DNA of 10,162 bases, from contig JAQGOW010000190.1 in NCBI GenBank assembly GCA_028293405.1, positions 1-10,162 on the forward strand. Reading direction: 5' to 3'. A program made the position numbers and the translations under genes. Within the stretch, counting starts at the first letter, position 1. Each line of letters starts with the position of its first letter. The notes beneath the pieces were generated by a model that was not told the origin of the DNA, did not search any database, and saw nothing but the letters and a program-made list of their open reading frames with translations. The stretch is from Verrucomicrobiales bacterium (GTDB lineage Bacteria; Verrucomicrobiota; Verrucomicrobiia; Limisphaerales; Palsa-1400). Shown piece after piece: positions 1 through 6,692 of the stretch.

Positions 1-1033
1 AGGTGCCGGCGTAGTATTCGTCGTTGAGTTCCATTTCGGTGCGGAGATAGTCGCGCTGGAAACGGGCGGTCTGTTCGTCGTTTTCAACGATAACGCGACC
101 AGTCACAGCCAGGAGCCAGGGAGTGAGATCGTACCCGCGGCGTTTACGGAATTCTTCAGGCATGCGTGCGGTCCAGTTTTGTGAGTGGACTTCCCAGCTG
201 TCGATGTGAGTTGTGGTGAGGACTTTTCCTAAATTTGGACCGACGTCATCGGCGAGTTTGTTGATGAAGTTGTTGAAGTGAACTTCGGCAGCGTGTGGGT
301 TGAACTTATCGCATTCGAGACCGGTGCCGCTTTCGGGAGCGGGTTTGTTTTTCTGGCCGGTGGTGGTGCAACCGATGCGGCAGATTTTCCATTTACCAGC
401 GGGAACATCCCACGTGAGCGTGCCATCGGTAGACATTTTGTCGGTGATGTCGAGGACGGCGCTCTTGGCGGTGTGGAGTGGGCGATCGACTGCGGGGTAG
501 GCGAGGACTTTGACGTCGCGATAGTAGTCGAGCGTGCTGGGCGGTTGTTGAATTTTCCGAACGACGTGTTGTGGACCGGTCACTGTGATATTCGTCGCGA
601 CGAGTTTTTGCATCGACAACTGCGGCGTGATCCACGGGCCGCCGCTGCCGCACCAACCGGCGTCGTTGTTCATGTTCATTTGCAGGCCGAGGCGGGCGCA
701 TTCGTTGACGGCATGCTTGAAGAGCTCGCGCCATTCGGGACTGGCGAATGCAACTGGGCCGGTGGGCGCCATCGTTTTTTGGTTGGCGACTTCCATGATG
801 AGCACGCCGCCGATGCCGACTTTGGCCATTCCTTCGAGGTCTGCAGTGATACCTTCTTTGGTGATGTTGCCGTTGATCCAGAACCAATAGGTCCACGGCC
901 TGGCGGATTTGGGCGGGTCGCGAAAGAGTTGTTCGAGGGACTTGTCTGCCGCGCGCGTGTTCAAGAGCACGGCGCAAATCGCGACCAAGGTGAACATGGC
1001 GGTTCGAAAATTCGTGCTGAAACGCAATGACAT
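1..1033 (-). CDS. Secreted GH106 family alpha-L-rhamnosidase, N-terminal part (cut by the left window edge)
   Basis: This is a partial gene: 344 codons from the ATG at 1033 down to base 2, with no stop before the edge. Residues 1-29 look like a Sec signal peptide, with basic residues followed by the hydrophobic stretch AMFTLVAICAVLL and a cut near TRA-AD, so the enzyme should act in the periplasm or outside the cell. The mature part opens with RPWTYWFWING (45-55), then a KEGI segment and a GIGGVLIME strand. Further on are NNDAGWCGSGGPW, HIDSWE (276-281) and NWT...PEEFRKRRGYDLTPWL (from 286). This order is what I know from glycoside hydrolase family 106, which removes terminal alpha-L-rhamnose from plant-type polysaccharides. 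Family members are usually about 1000 residues or longer, so the catalytic glutamates lie outside the window. A nearby ATG at 1043 is in another frame. Divergence from an isomerase-rhaT pair supports rhamnose as the product. The family call is firm; the exact substrate is unknown. Confidence 0.85.
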   Translation of the reverse strand, partial: MSLRFSTNFRTAMFTLVAICAVLLNTRAADKSLEQLFRDPPKSARPWTYWFWINGNITKEGITADLEGMAKVGIGGVLIMEVANQKTMAPTGPVAFASPEWRELFKHAVNECARLGLQMNMNNDAGWCGSGGPWITPQLSMQKLVATNITVTGPQHVVRKIQQPPSTLDYYRDVKVLAYPAVDRPLHTAKSAVLDITDKMSTDGTLTWDVPAGKWKICRIGCTTTGQKNKPAPESGTGLECDKFNPHAAEVHFNNFINKLADDVGPNLGKVLTTTHIDSWEVHSQNWTARMPEEFRKRRGYDLTPWLLAVTGRVIVENDEQTARFQRDYLRTEMELNDEYYAGT

Positions 1034-1037
1034 GATT

Positions 1038-1051
1038 GTGCATTGTTGCAC
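1038..1051. repeat. Short perfect inverted repeat upstream of the GH106 gene
   Basis: GTGCA and TGCAC arms flank a four-base TTGT centre, 5 bases upstream of the GH106 start codon and therefore probably within its leader or promoter. It could be a second half of the control region of the divergon or a small hairpin in the GH106 mRNA leader. The arms are only five bases long, so chance is a real alternative. Confidence 0.2.
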
Positions 1052-1082
1052 TAGAAACCTGCGAAGCCTTTGACGGCTATCA

Positions 1083-1102
1083 AGGTTCGCGCGCACGAAG
1101 CT
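1083..1102. promoter_or_regulatory. Imperfect 20-base palindrome, candidate operator in the divergent spacer
   Basis: In this 20-base stretch 8 of 10 base pairs are complementary about a central CG step; the core is TTCGCGCGCACGAA. It lies between the divergent GH106 gene and the isomerase-rhaT pair, about 25 bases before the isomerase ATG. A CG-centred dyad is typical of LacI-family sugar regulators, but no regulator gene is in the window. No convincing -35/-10 pair could be placed. The dyad is seen; its role is inferred, and GC-rich dyads of this quality can arise by chance. Confidence 0.25.
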
Positions 1103-1127
1103 GGTGATACTTGGGTTTGCATTCCAC

Positions 1128-2567
1128 ATGAGCACGTCGCGAAAAAATCAAAGGATCAGTGTGGGCTTATTCGGCATCGGGCTGGATACCTATTGGCCGC
1201 AGTTTAAAGGGCTCAAGCAACGGCTGCTTGGGTATCAGAAACGGGTTCACCAAAAGCTCGGGCGCGACGGTGTGCGCATTGTCGATGCGGGGCTGGTCGA
1301 TTCCCCCGATCAGGCGCGAGAGGCGGCGGACCTGTTCAAGCGCGAAGATGTGCAGATTATTTTTCTCTACGTTTCGACATATGCGCTGAGCTCGACGGTT
1401 TTGCCGGTCGTCCAAAAAGCGAAGGTGCCGGTGATCGTGCTCAACTTGCAGCCGGTCGCAGCTATTGATTACGAGGCGTTCAATAAACTCGGTGATCGCG
1501 GCGTGATGACGGGCGAATGGCTGGCGCATTGCCAAGCGTGTTCGGCACCGGAGATCGCGTGCGTGTTCAATCGCGCGGGCATTGATTATCACCTCGTCAC
1601 CGGGACGCTCGATGACGCGGAGGCATGGCGCGAGATTGATGCCTGGGTGGATGCGTCGCGCGTTGCGGCGGTGATGCGCAACAATCGCGTGGGTGTGCTC
1701 GGTCATTATTACTGCGGGATGCTGGATGTTTACAGCGACATGACGCAACAGGCGGCGGTGTTTGGGTGCCACTTTGAATTATTGGAAATGTGCCAGTTGA
1801 AAAAGTTGCGCGACGGCGTGACGCCAAAACAGCTCAAGGCGAAGCTGAACCAATTTTATAGTGAGTTCGAGGTGTCGCCAGAGTGCAGTGAAGCCGAGTT
1901 GAAGCGGGCGGCCCAAACTTCAGTCGCTTTGGATTTATTGGCGAAAGAGCATCGGCTCGGGTCAATGACGTATTACTACGAAGGCACTTCTGGTAATGAA
2001 TACGAGAACATCGTCACATCGGTGATTGCGGGCAATTCGTTGCTGACGGCTCACAACGTGCCGGTCGCGGGCGAGTGCGAGATCAAGAACGCGCAAGCGT
2101 TGAAGATCATGGACGCGTTTGGCGTCGGAGGGTCGTTCTCGGAATTTTATGCAATGGATTTCAATGATGACATCGTGCTGCTCGGTCACGATGGGCCGGG
2201 CCACATGGCGATCGCGGAAGGCAAAGTGAAGTTGGTGCCGTTACCCGTTTATCATGGCAAACCGGGGCAAGGGCTCTCCATCGAAATGCGCGTCAAGAAC
2301 GGGCCGGTGACGTTGTTGTCAGTTGTGCAGGACGGGCAGGGGAAATTGAAACTACTCGCGGCTGAAGGCGAGAGTGTGCCGGGGCCGATTCTGCACATCG
2401 GCAATACGAATAGCCGTTATCGATTTTCGATTGGCGCGAAAAACTTTGTGAATACGTGGTCGAAAGCGGGTCCCGCGCATCATTGTGCGATTGGCGTCGG
2501 GCACATCGCGCAGAAGCTCGAGAAACTCGCTGCTCTGTTCGGGATTGAATTCATCCGCATCTGTTGA
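1128..2567 (+). CDS. L-arabinose/L-fucose isomerase-fold protein, candidate L-rhamnose (deoxy-sugar) isomerase
   Basis: A cytoplasmic sugar isomerase of the AraA/FucI structural family, 479 residues against about 500 for AraA. The N-terminus VGLFGIGLDTYWPQF is typical of this group. The four metal ligands of AraA (E306, E333, H350 and H450 in E. coli) have clear counterparts: E316 in AGECEIK, E339 in FSEFY, H354 in LLGHDG, and the H451-H452 pair in GPAHH. The spacings are close to those of AraA, so the enzyme should be an active Mn-type aldose-ketose isomerase. I start it at the ATG at 1128, because homologues begin shortly before GLFGIG. An in-frame GTG at 1104 would add eight residues; neither start has a good Shine-Dalgarno. 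It is followed two bases after its stop by rhaT and faces a GH106 rhamnosidase, so L-rhamnose or a related 6-deoxy sugar is a likely substrate. L-arabinose or L-fucose cannot be excluded from the sequence. Confidence 0.85.
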   Translation: MSTSRKNQRISVGLFGIGLDTYWPQFKGLKQRLLGYQKRVHQKLGRDGVRIVDAGLVDSPDQAREAADLFKREDVQIIFLYVSTYALSSTVLPVVQKAKVPVIVLNLQPVAAIDYEAFNKLGDRGVMTGEWLAHCQACSAPEIACVFNRAGIDYHLVTGTLDDAEAWREIDAWVDASRVAAVMRNNRVGVLGHYYCGMLDVYSDMTQQAAVFGCHFELLEMCQLKKLRDGVTPKQLKAKLNQFYSEFEVSPECSEAELKRAAQTSVALDLLAKEHRLGSMTYYYEGTSGNEYENIVTSVIAGNSLLTAHNVPVAGECEIKNAQALKIMDAFGVGGSFSEFYAMDFNDDIVLLGHDGPGHMAIAEGKVKLVPLPVYHGKPGQGLSIEMRVKNGPVTLLSVVQDGQGKLKLLAAEGESVPGPILHIGNTNSRYRFSIGAKNFVNTWSKAGPAHHCAIGVGHIAQKLEKLAALFGIEFIRIC

Positions 2568-2569
2568 TC

Positions 2570-3649
2570 ATGCCACCAAACCCATTTCTCGGCGTTGTGC
2601 TCCATGCGATCGGCGGATTGTCCGCTGGAAGTTTTTATCTGCCGTTCAAACGCGTGGCGAAATGGAAGTGGGAAAGCTATTGGATGATCCAAGGCGTGTT
2701 GGCATGGATCATTATGCCGCCGCTGGCAGCGTGGCTGACGACGCCGAATCTCTGGCAAATTTTTTCGCACAGTCCGGCGCGCAGCATGATTTTAGCGTGG
2801 CTGTTTGGGGCGTTGTGGGGAATTGGCGGACTGACATTCGGTTTGAGCATGCGGTATCTGGGATTGTCGCTGGGTTATGCGATTGCGTTGGGATTTTGCG
2901 CGGCGTTCGGGACTTTAATTCCGCCGATGGTAAACGGAACTATGGGAACATTATTTGCCGGCTCGGGTGGACTGATTGTGCTCGGCGGAATCGTGGTGTG
3001 CCTTATGGGCATTGCGTTGTGCGGTTACGCGGGCGTGTGCAAGGAACGCGAACTCACGGAAGAGCAGAAGCGCAATTCGGTCCAGGAATTTTCGTTGGCG
3101 AAAGGATTTGCGGTCGCGATTTTTGCGGGGGTGATGAGCGCGTGCATGGCGTTTGCGATCAACGCCGGAAAACCGATTGCCGATGCAGCGGTCGCGGCGG
3201 GGACCCCGGCGGTTTACCAGAACAATCCCGTTTTCATTCTCATCATGGCCGGTGGGTTCACGACGAATTTCATCTGGTGCGTGGCGTTGAATTTCAAAAA
3301 TAAATCAGGTGGCGATTATCTTCGCGGATCGCGGCAGCTGTTGTTGGGCAACTATCTGTTGGCGGGTTTGGCCGGTGTGATTTGGTTCGGGCAATTTTTC
3401 TTTTACGGCATGGGGACAACGAAGATGGGCAAATACGATTTCTCCAGCTGGACGATTCACATGGCGTTCATCATCGTGTTCAGCAGCCTTTGGGGAATTT
3501 TTCTCAAAGAATGGCGCGGCGTGAGTCGGCGCACGATGTCCAAGGTGTGGCTCGGGCTGGGCGTGCTGACGTTTTCGACCGTGGTGATTGGTTTTGGCAA
3601 TTACGTCGCGGCGCACCCGGAATTGCTCAACGCGTTTCGCGGCCACTGA
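2570..3649 (+). CDS. rhaT: L-rhamnose:H+ symporter RhaT
   Basis: An inner-membrane sugar importer of the RhaT family in the drug/metabolite transporter superfamily. At 359 residues it is close to E. coli RhaT (344), and it is strongly hydrophobic throughout, as expected for about ten membrane helices. Recognisable RhaT landmarks in order are FYLPFKRVAKWKWESYW near the N-terminus, WLFGALWGIGG, MRYLGLSLGYAIALG, FAINAGKPIADAA in the middle, and WFGQFFFYGMG with the LKEW segment near the end. RhaT imports L-rhamnose, and in some bacteria L-lyxose, with a proton. The start is the ATG at 2570 in the junction TGATCATG, two bases after the isomerase stop, so the two are almost certainly co-transcribed and perhaps translationally coupled. 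A TTG at 2564 is a less likely start. The partner GH106 enzyme would supply free rhamnose. Confidence 0.93.
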   Translation: MPPNPFLGVVLHAIGGLSAGSFYLPFKRVAKWKWESYWMIQGVLAWIIMPPLAAWLTTPNLWQIFSHSPARSMILAWLFGALWGIGGLTFGLSMRYLGLSLGYAIALGFCAAFGTLIPPMVNGTMGTLFAGSGGLIVLGGIVVCLMGIALCGYAGVCKERELTEEQKRNSVQEFSLAKGFAVAIFAGVMSACMAFAINAGKPIADAAVAAGTPAVYQNNPVFILIMAGGFTTNFIWCVALNFKNKSGGDYLRGSRQLLLGNYLLAGLAGVIWFGQFFFYGMGTTKMGKYDFSSWTIHMAFIIVFSSLWGIFLKEWRGVSRRTMSKVWLGLGVLTFSTVVIGFGNYVAAHPELLNAFRGH

Positions 3650-3657
3650 ACGCGCCA

Positions 3658-3885
3658 TCATGCTTCGACGAGTCCGGCGGCAGCGGCTTTCACCTCCGCT
3701 GTCGTGTATGGTTTGCCGCCGAAACCCCAGTCACCACTTTTGACTTCGTCAATGACGACAAGCGTGTACTGACGCAGGTTTTCACCTTCGATTGCGACCA
3801 TGGTGTCGGTAAGGTTGCGAACCATTTCCTGCTTTTGCTCCGGTGTAAAAACGCCTTCGATGACTTTTACGTTAATCAGTGGCAT
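3658..3885 (-). CDS. 4-oxalocrotonate tautomerase family protein
   Basis: A 75-residue protein of the 4-oxalocrotonate tautomerase family. It begins Met-Pro-Leu, and Met removal would expose the N-terminal proline that is the catalytic base of the family. The body PLINVKVIEGVFTPEQK followed by VVIDEVKSGDWGFGG matches the beta-alpha-beta fold and C-terminal hairpin of small tautomerases. These act as multimers in the cytoplasm on keto-enol substrates, classically in aromatic ring-cleavage pathways; the substrate here is unknown. The start is supported by a Shine-Dalgarno (GAAAGGA on the minus strand, fwd 3891-3897) five bases before the ATG. It follows the AhpD-like gene by 24 bases and is surely in the same operon. 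Its stop lies 8 bases from the stop of rhaT, which converges on it, and I see no convincing terminator between them. Confidence 0.88.
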   Translation of the reverse strand: MPLINVKVIEGVFTPEQKQEMVRNLTDTMVAIEGENLRQYTLVVIDEVKSGDWGFGGKPYTTAEVKAAAAGLVEA

Positions 3886-3909
3886 ACCATTCCTTTCGTT
3901 TGCTTCGTG

Positions 3910-4215
3910 TTAGTCGGTGAGAGCGTGCGTGGCGTGTGTGATTGCGCCGCCAGCACGCAAGGCCGCGGCAACCATCGCGGTCTCGGTAATTTCGGCCTCG
4001 GTCGCACCAGCCTTGCGGGCGTTCGCGCTGTGAATCTCGATGCAATACGGACACTGCGTGGTGAGCGCGACGGCAATGGCGATGAGTTCCTTGTATTTCA
4101 CTGGAACAGCGCCATCGGCGACGGAAAGTTTATCGAACGCCCAGAACGCGTCCATCACTGCGGGGGCGAGCGCGTTCATCTTTTTGATGCGCGCGAGATT
4201 TTCTTTTTTATACAT
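3910..4215 (-). CDS. Carboxymuconolactone decarboxylase / AhpD-like family protein
   Basis: A 101-residue all-helical protein of the carboxymuconolactone decarboxylase (CMD/AhpD) family. The active-site signature is complete: E43, then CPYC (C55 and C58), then H62, in the context TTQCPYCIEIHSANARKAG. The Cys pair and this Glu/His arrangement are characteristic of the AhpD-type thiol peroxidase/disulfide branch rather than of true gamma-carboxymuconolactone decarboxylase, which lacks the Cys pair. A redox role is therefore more likely than ring cleavage. A Shine-Dalgarno AGAGGA on the minus strand (fwd 4221-4226) sits five bases before the ATG and fixes the start. It is the first gene of a tight pair with the tautomerase. 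A 151-base gap separates it from the sulfatase upstream, so it may have its own promoter, although I could not place one with confidence. Confidence 0.88.
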   Translation of the reverse strand: MYKKENLARIKKMNALAPAVMDAFWAFDKLSVADGAVPVKYKELIAIAVALTTQCPYCIEIHSANARKAGATEAEITETAMVAAALRAGGAITHATHALTD

Positions 4216-4366
4216 AACCGTCCTCTGCCAGCGAATGCAGTCGCCGCGAAAGCAAGGTGGCCGAGGCAGCAGGGGGCAGCAACCGGTTTACCGATAGCAG
4301 GAAAAGAGCACTTTCTCCTCCGTCAGTCGAGGGAGGCGCGCAGGTTTAACGGATGAGCTGTTACAG
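4216..4366. other. Intergenic gap between sulfatase and AhpD-like gene, with a weak hairpin
   Basis: This is the longest non-coding stretch of the window. On the minus strand it contains a possible stem of GG(a)GAAAG with CTTTTCC around a TGCT loop, near fwd 4300-4318, including one bulge and one wobble pair. No run of T follows, so it is not a convincing intrinsic terminator. The dyad AGCTGTTACAGCT covers the sulfatase stop codon but leaves almost no loop. I see no small gene or RNA here. Confidence 0.3.
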
Positions 4367-5824
4367 CTACGGACGGGTATGGCCGTCTTGGCGCGCGCGA
4401 CGCAAGATGGCGGTGAGTTCTTTCACCTTTTCGGGATTTGCGTCGGCCACGTTCTTCTTCTCACCAATGTCGTTGGCGAGGTTGTAAAGTTCGGCTTTGC
4501 CGTTTGGCTTTGCTTTTGCGTCGCCACCTGAAGTGACAAGCTTCCATTGTCCTTCACGAACTCCCATTCGACGACTGTGTTCGATGAGTGTTTCGCGCAC
4601 TGTTATTTTCAAATTGCCGTTCACGATGGGCAAAAGGCTGAAGCTGTCGGGAGCGGACGTGGGTGGAAGCTTTTGTTTGGTGATGCCGGCGCAGGTCGCA
4701 AGGGTGTCGACGAGGCAAACGAGTTGATCTGTAGTGCCGGGTTTGATTTTTGCTGGCCAACGCATGATGAGCGGGACGCGCGTGCCGCCTTCGTATGGAG
4801 TGCCTTTGGTGCCGCGCAACGGGCCGTTGAAGGCGTGGCCGTTGTTCGAGTTTTCGTCGCCATCGCGTTCGCGCGTGTCGCCGTAATCGAGAATGCCGCC
4901 GTTGTCGCTGCTGACTAAGAGCAGAGTGTTTGTCGTGAGGTTCAAGCGATCCAGGGCTTTTGCAACTTCGCTCACTGTCCAATCGAATTCCTGGATGACA
5001 TCGCCGCGTGGACCGGCTCCGCTGGCGTGACGAAAGCGATCGGCAGGCACGCGCGGGACGTGGATGTCGTGCGTGGCGAGATAGAGGAAGAACGGTTGGT
5101 TGCGATTGCGCTCCATGAATTGGACGGCTTGTGTGGTGAGCGTTTCGGCGATGGCATCGTCTTTCCACAACGCGGACTTGCCGCCGGTCATGTTGCCGAT
5201 GCGACCGATGCCGGCAATGACGTTGGAGTGGCCGGGGATGCAGTGCTCGTAATCGACAGTAATCGGATCCTTCGGATCAAGGTTCACGACGCGATGGTCT
5301 TTCAAATAGACGCACGGAGCGCGGTCGCCGGTGGCAGGAAGAATGAAGCATTCGTCGAAACCGATTTCGAGCGGGCCTGGTTTGATTTCAATATTCCAAT
5401 CGGGCGCGCTGTCGGCTAGGCCGAGGTGCCATTTGCCGACGACGGATGTTTTGTAGCCGGCTTGTTTGAGAATCGATGGGAGGGTGACCGTGCCGGGCTT
5501 GATGCTGAGTGGGGCGTCGCCGGGCAGGATGTGGTCGCCAGCCGGATTGCGCCAGGCGTATTGGCCGGTGAGCAGGGCATAGCGCGACGGCGTGCAGACG
5601 GCGGAGGCTGCGTGGGCGTCGGTGAAGCGGAGGCCTTGCGCGGCGATTTTGTCGATTGCGGGAGTTTTAACTTTGGTCGCGCCGTAGCAGCCGAAATCGC
5701 CATAACCGATGTCGTCGCCGAGGATGATGATGATGTTTGGTTTTTGAGGATTCGGTTGAGCGGCGACAGGGTGGAAGAACACGCTGCACGCGGCGACGGT
5801 CAAAATTCGTGAGAACCAGTTCAT
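4367..5824 (-). CDS. Exported type I (formylglycine) sulfatase
   Basis: A 485-residue sulfatase of the alkaline phosphatase-like superfamily (PF00884). A signal peptide covers about residues 1-22 (MNWFSRILTVAACSVFF, cut at VAA-Q), placing the enzyme outside the cytoplasm. The metal-binding DD (37-38) follows NIIIILG. The maturation motif is CTPSR (77-81), where C77 would be oxidised to formylglycine by an FGE. The next motifs are GKWHLG (K131, H133), THDIH (H252), SSDNGG (D307, N308), and K340 in RGTKGTPYEGG. All expected catalytic and metal positions are present, so it should be active in hydrolysing a sulfate ester. The substrate cannot be read from the sequence; sulfated polysaccharide is the usual target in this phylum. 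It lies 44 bases after nth on the same strand and has no strong Shine-Dalgarno, only a weak TAAG. Its closeness to a rhamnose locus is suggestive but does not show a shared function. Confidence 0.93.
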   Translation of the reverse strand: MNWFSRILTVAACSVFFHPVAAQPNPQKPNIIIILGDDIGYGDFGCYGATKVKTPAIDKIAAQGLRFTDAHAASAVCTPSRYALLTGQYAWRNPAGDHILPGDAPLSIKPGTVTLPSILKQAGYKTSVVGKWHLGLADSAPDWNIEIKPGPLEIGFDECFILPATGDRAPCVYLKDHRVVNLDPKDPITVDYEHCIPGHSNVIAGIGRIGNMTGGKSALWKDDAIAETLTTQAVQFMERNRNQPFFLYLATHDIHVPRVPADRFRHASGAGPRGDVIQEFDWTVSEVAKALDRLNLTTNTLLLVSSDNGGILDYGDTRERDGDENSNNGHAFNGPLRGTKGTPYEGGTRVPLIMRWPAKIKPGTTDQLVCLVDTLATCAGITKQKLPPTSAPDSFSLLPIVNGNLKITVRETLIEHSRRMGVREGQWKLVTSGGDAKAKPNGKAELYNLANDIGEKKNVADANPEKVKELTAILRRARQDGHTRP

Positions 5825-5868
5825 TGCGCGAGCTTACTTTGACGCTGCAGTCGCGCAATCGGTTTCAA

Positions 5869-6567
5869 CTAGATTTGTTTGCGCAACGCGAGAGACTTTT
5901 CTGGTGGCAGGCTCAGGACTTTTTGGCCAATTGGACAGAGCTGTTTGATTTCGCAATTCGGGCAATCGGGCGTGCGGGCGAAACAACGGCGGCGACCATG
6001 CCATATTAATAAGTGGCTGAAGAGGCACCACTCGTCCTTTGGGACGATTTGCTGGAGGTCGGTTTCGATTTTCTCGGGTGTTGATTTGGTTGTCAGCTTC
6101 AGCCGATGGGAAAGGCGGTCGACATGGGTGTCGACGACGACACCGACATTTATATTGAAGGCGTTGCCGAGGACGACGTTGGCGGTTTTGCGGCCGACAC
6201 CAGCGAGCGCGGTCAGTTCGTCCATGGTTTGCGGGACCTCGCCTTTGTATTTATCGACTAACACACGACACGCCGCCTGAATGTTTTTGGCTTTGGCGCG
6301 GAAAAGGCCGATGCGTTTGACGTCCTGCTCGAGCTCAGCAAACGGCGCAGTTGCGAAGTCCTGGGCGGATTTGTATTTTTTGAACAGGTTTTCGGTAACT
6401 ATGTTGACCTGTTTATCGGTGCATTGCGCCGAGAGGACGGTGGCGATGAGCAGTTCGAGCGGATTGGTGTAGTTCAGCTCGCAATGGGCATCAGGGTAGG
6501 CGCGGCGCAGGCCCGCGATGATTTCCCGGGTGCGGGCTGTTTTTTGGACTGTCGTTTCGCGCGGCAC
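5869..6567 (-). CDS. nth: Endonuclease III (DNA glycosylase/AP lyase)
   Basis: A base-excision repair enzyme that removes oxidised pyrimidines and nicks the abasic site. The helix-hairpin-helix motif LAGVGRKTANVV carries the catalytic lysine (K127 with the start used here), followed by the catalytic aspartate D146 in VVVDTHVDRL. The C-terminus has the 4Fe-4S ligands in the family spacing C-x6-C-x2-C-x5-C (C195, C202, C205, C211). I chose the GTG at 6567 (MPRETTVQK...), giving 232 residues, because endonuclease III proteins begin roughly ten residues before the conserved ELN...LLIA segment. The frame stays open upstream to a TTG at 6648, which would add 27 residues of low-complexity, arginine-rich sequence without family resemblance, and there is no ATG in this stretch. 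A TATAAA lies seven bases before the GTG, a distance that would suit a leaderless transcript. It is divergent from the long cytochrome-type gene. Confidence 0.93.
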   Translation of the reverse strand: MPRETTVQKTARTREIIAGLRRAYPDAHCELNYTNPLELLIATVLSAQCTDKQVNIVTENLFKKYKSAQDFATAPFAELEQDVKRIGLFRAKAKNIQAACRVLVDKYKGEVPQTMDELTALAGVGRKTANVVLGNAFNINVGVVVDTHVDRLSHRLKLTTKSTPEKIETDLQQIVPKDEWCLFSHLLIWHGRRRCFARTPDCPNCEIKQLCPIGQKVLSLPPEKSLALRKQI

Positions 6568-6692
6568 AACGTGGTTTATACAGCGGCGCGGCGGCGCATG
6601 CACTCTGCGATTTTCCAGTAGCAAGAAGTCGGGCGAAAATTCCGGCAAAAATCTTGATTAAAATTGGCCGTCCGAGCATCTAAGTAGATGCA

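Noticed and set aside
278..1030. A 250-codon plus-strand open frame opposite the GH106 gene
   Set aside because: It is antisense to a gene with clear family motifs, its product shows no recognisable domain, and long shadow frames are expected in GC-rich coding sequence.
2485..3303. A 272-codon plus-strand open frame overlapping the isomerase end and rhaT
   Set aside because: It is an alternative frame of rhaT; the translation is rich in Arg, Gly and Cys without domain resemblance, whereas the rhaT frame matches the family along its length.
3631..3654. Inverted repeat CGCGTT...AACGCG at the rhaT stop as a terminator
   Set aside because: It has only a six-base stem with a 12-base loop and no T-run on either strand, so it is weak as an intrinsic terminator.
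3382..4356. A 324-codon plus-strand open frame crossing the rhaT end, the tautomerase and the AhpD-like gene
   Set aside because: It runs over the convergent junction and antisense to two well-supported small genes, and the translation resembles no family.
4356..4368. Dyad AGCTGTTACAGCT at the sulfatase stop codon
   Set aside because: The loop is only one to three bases and no T-run follows; more likely chance than a terminator or operator.
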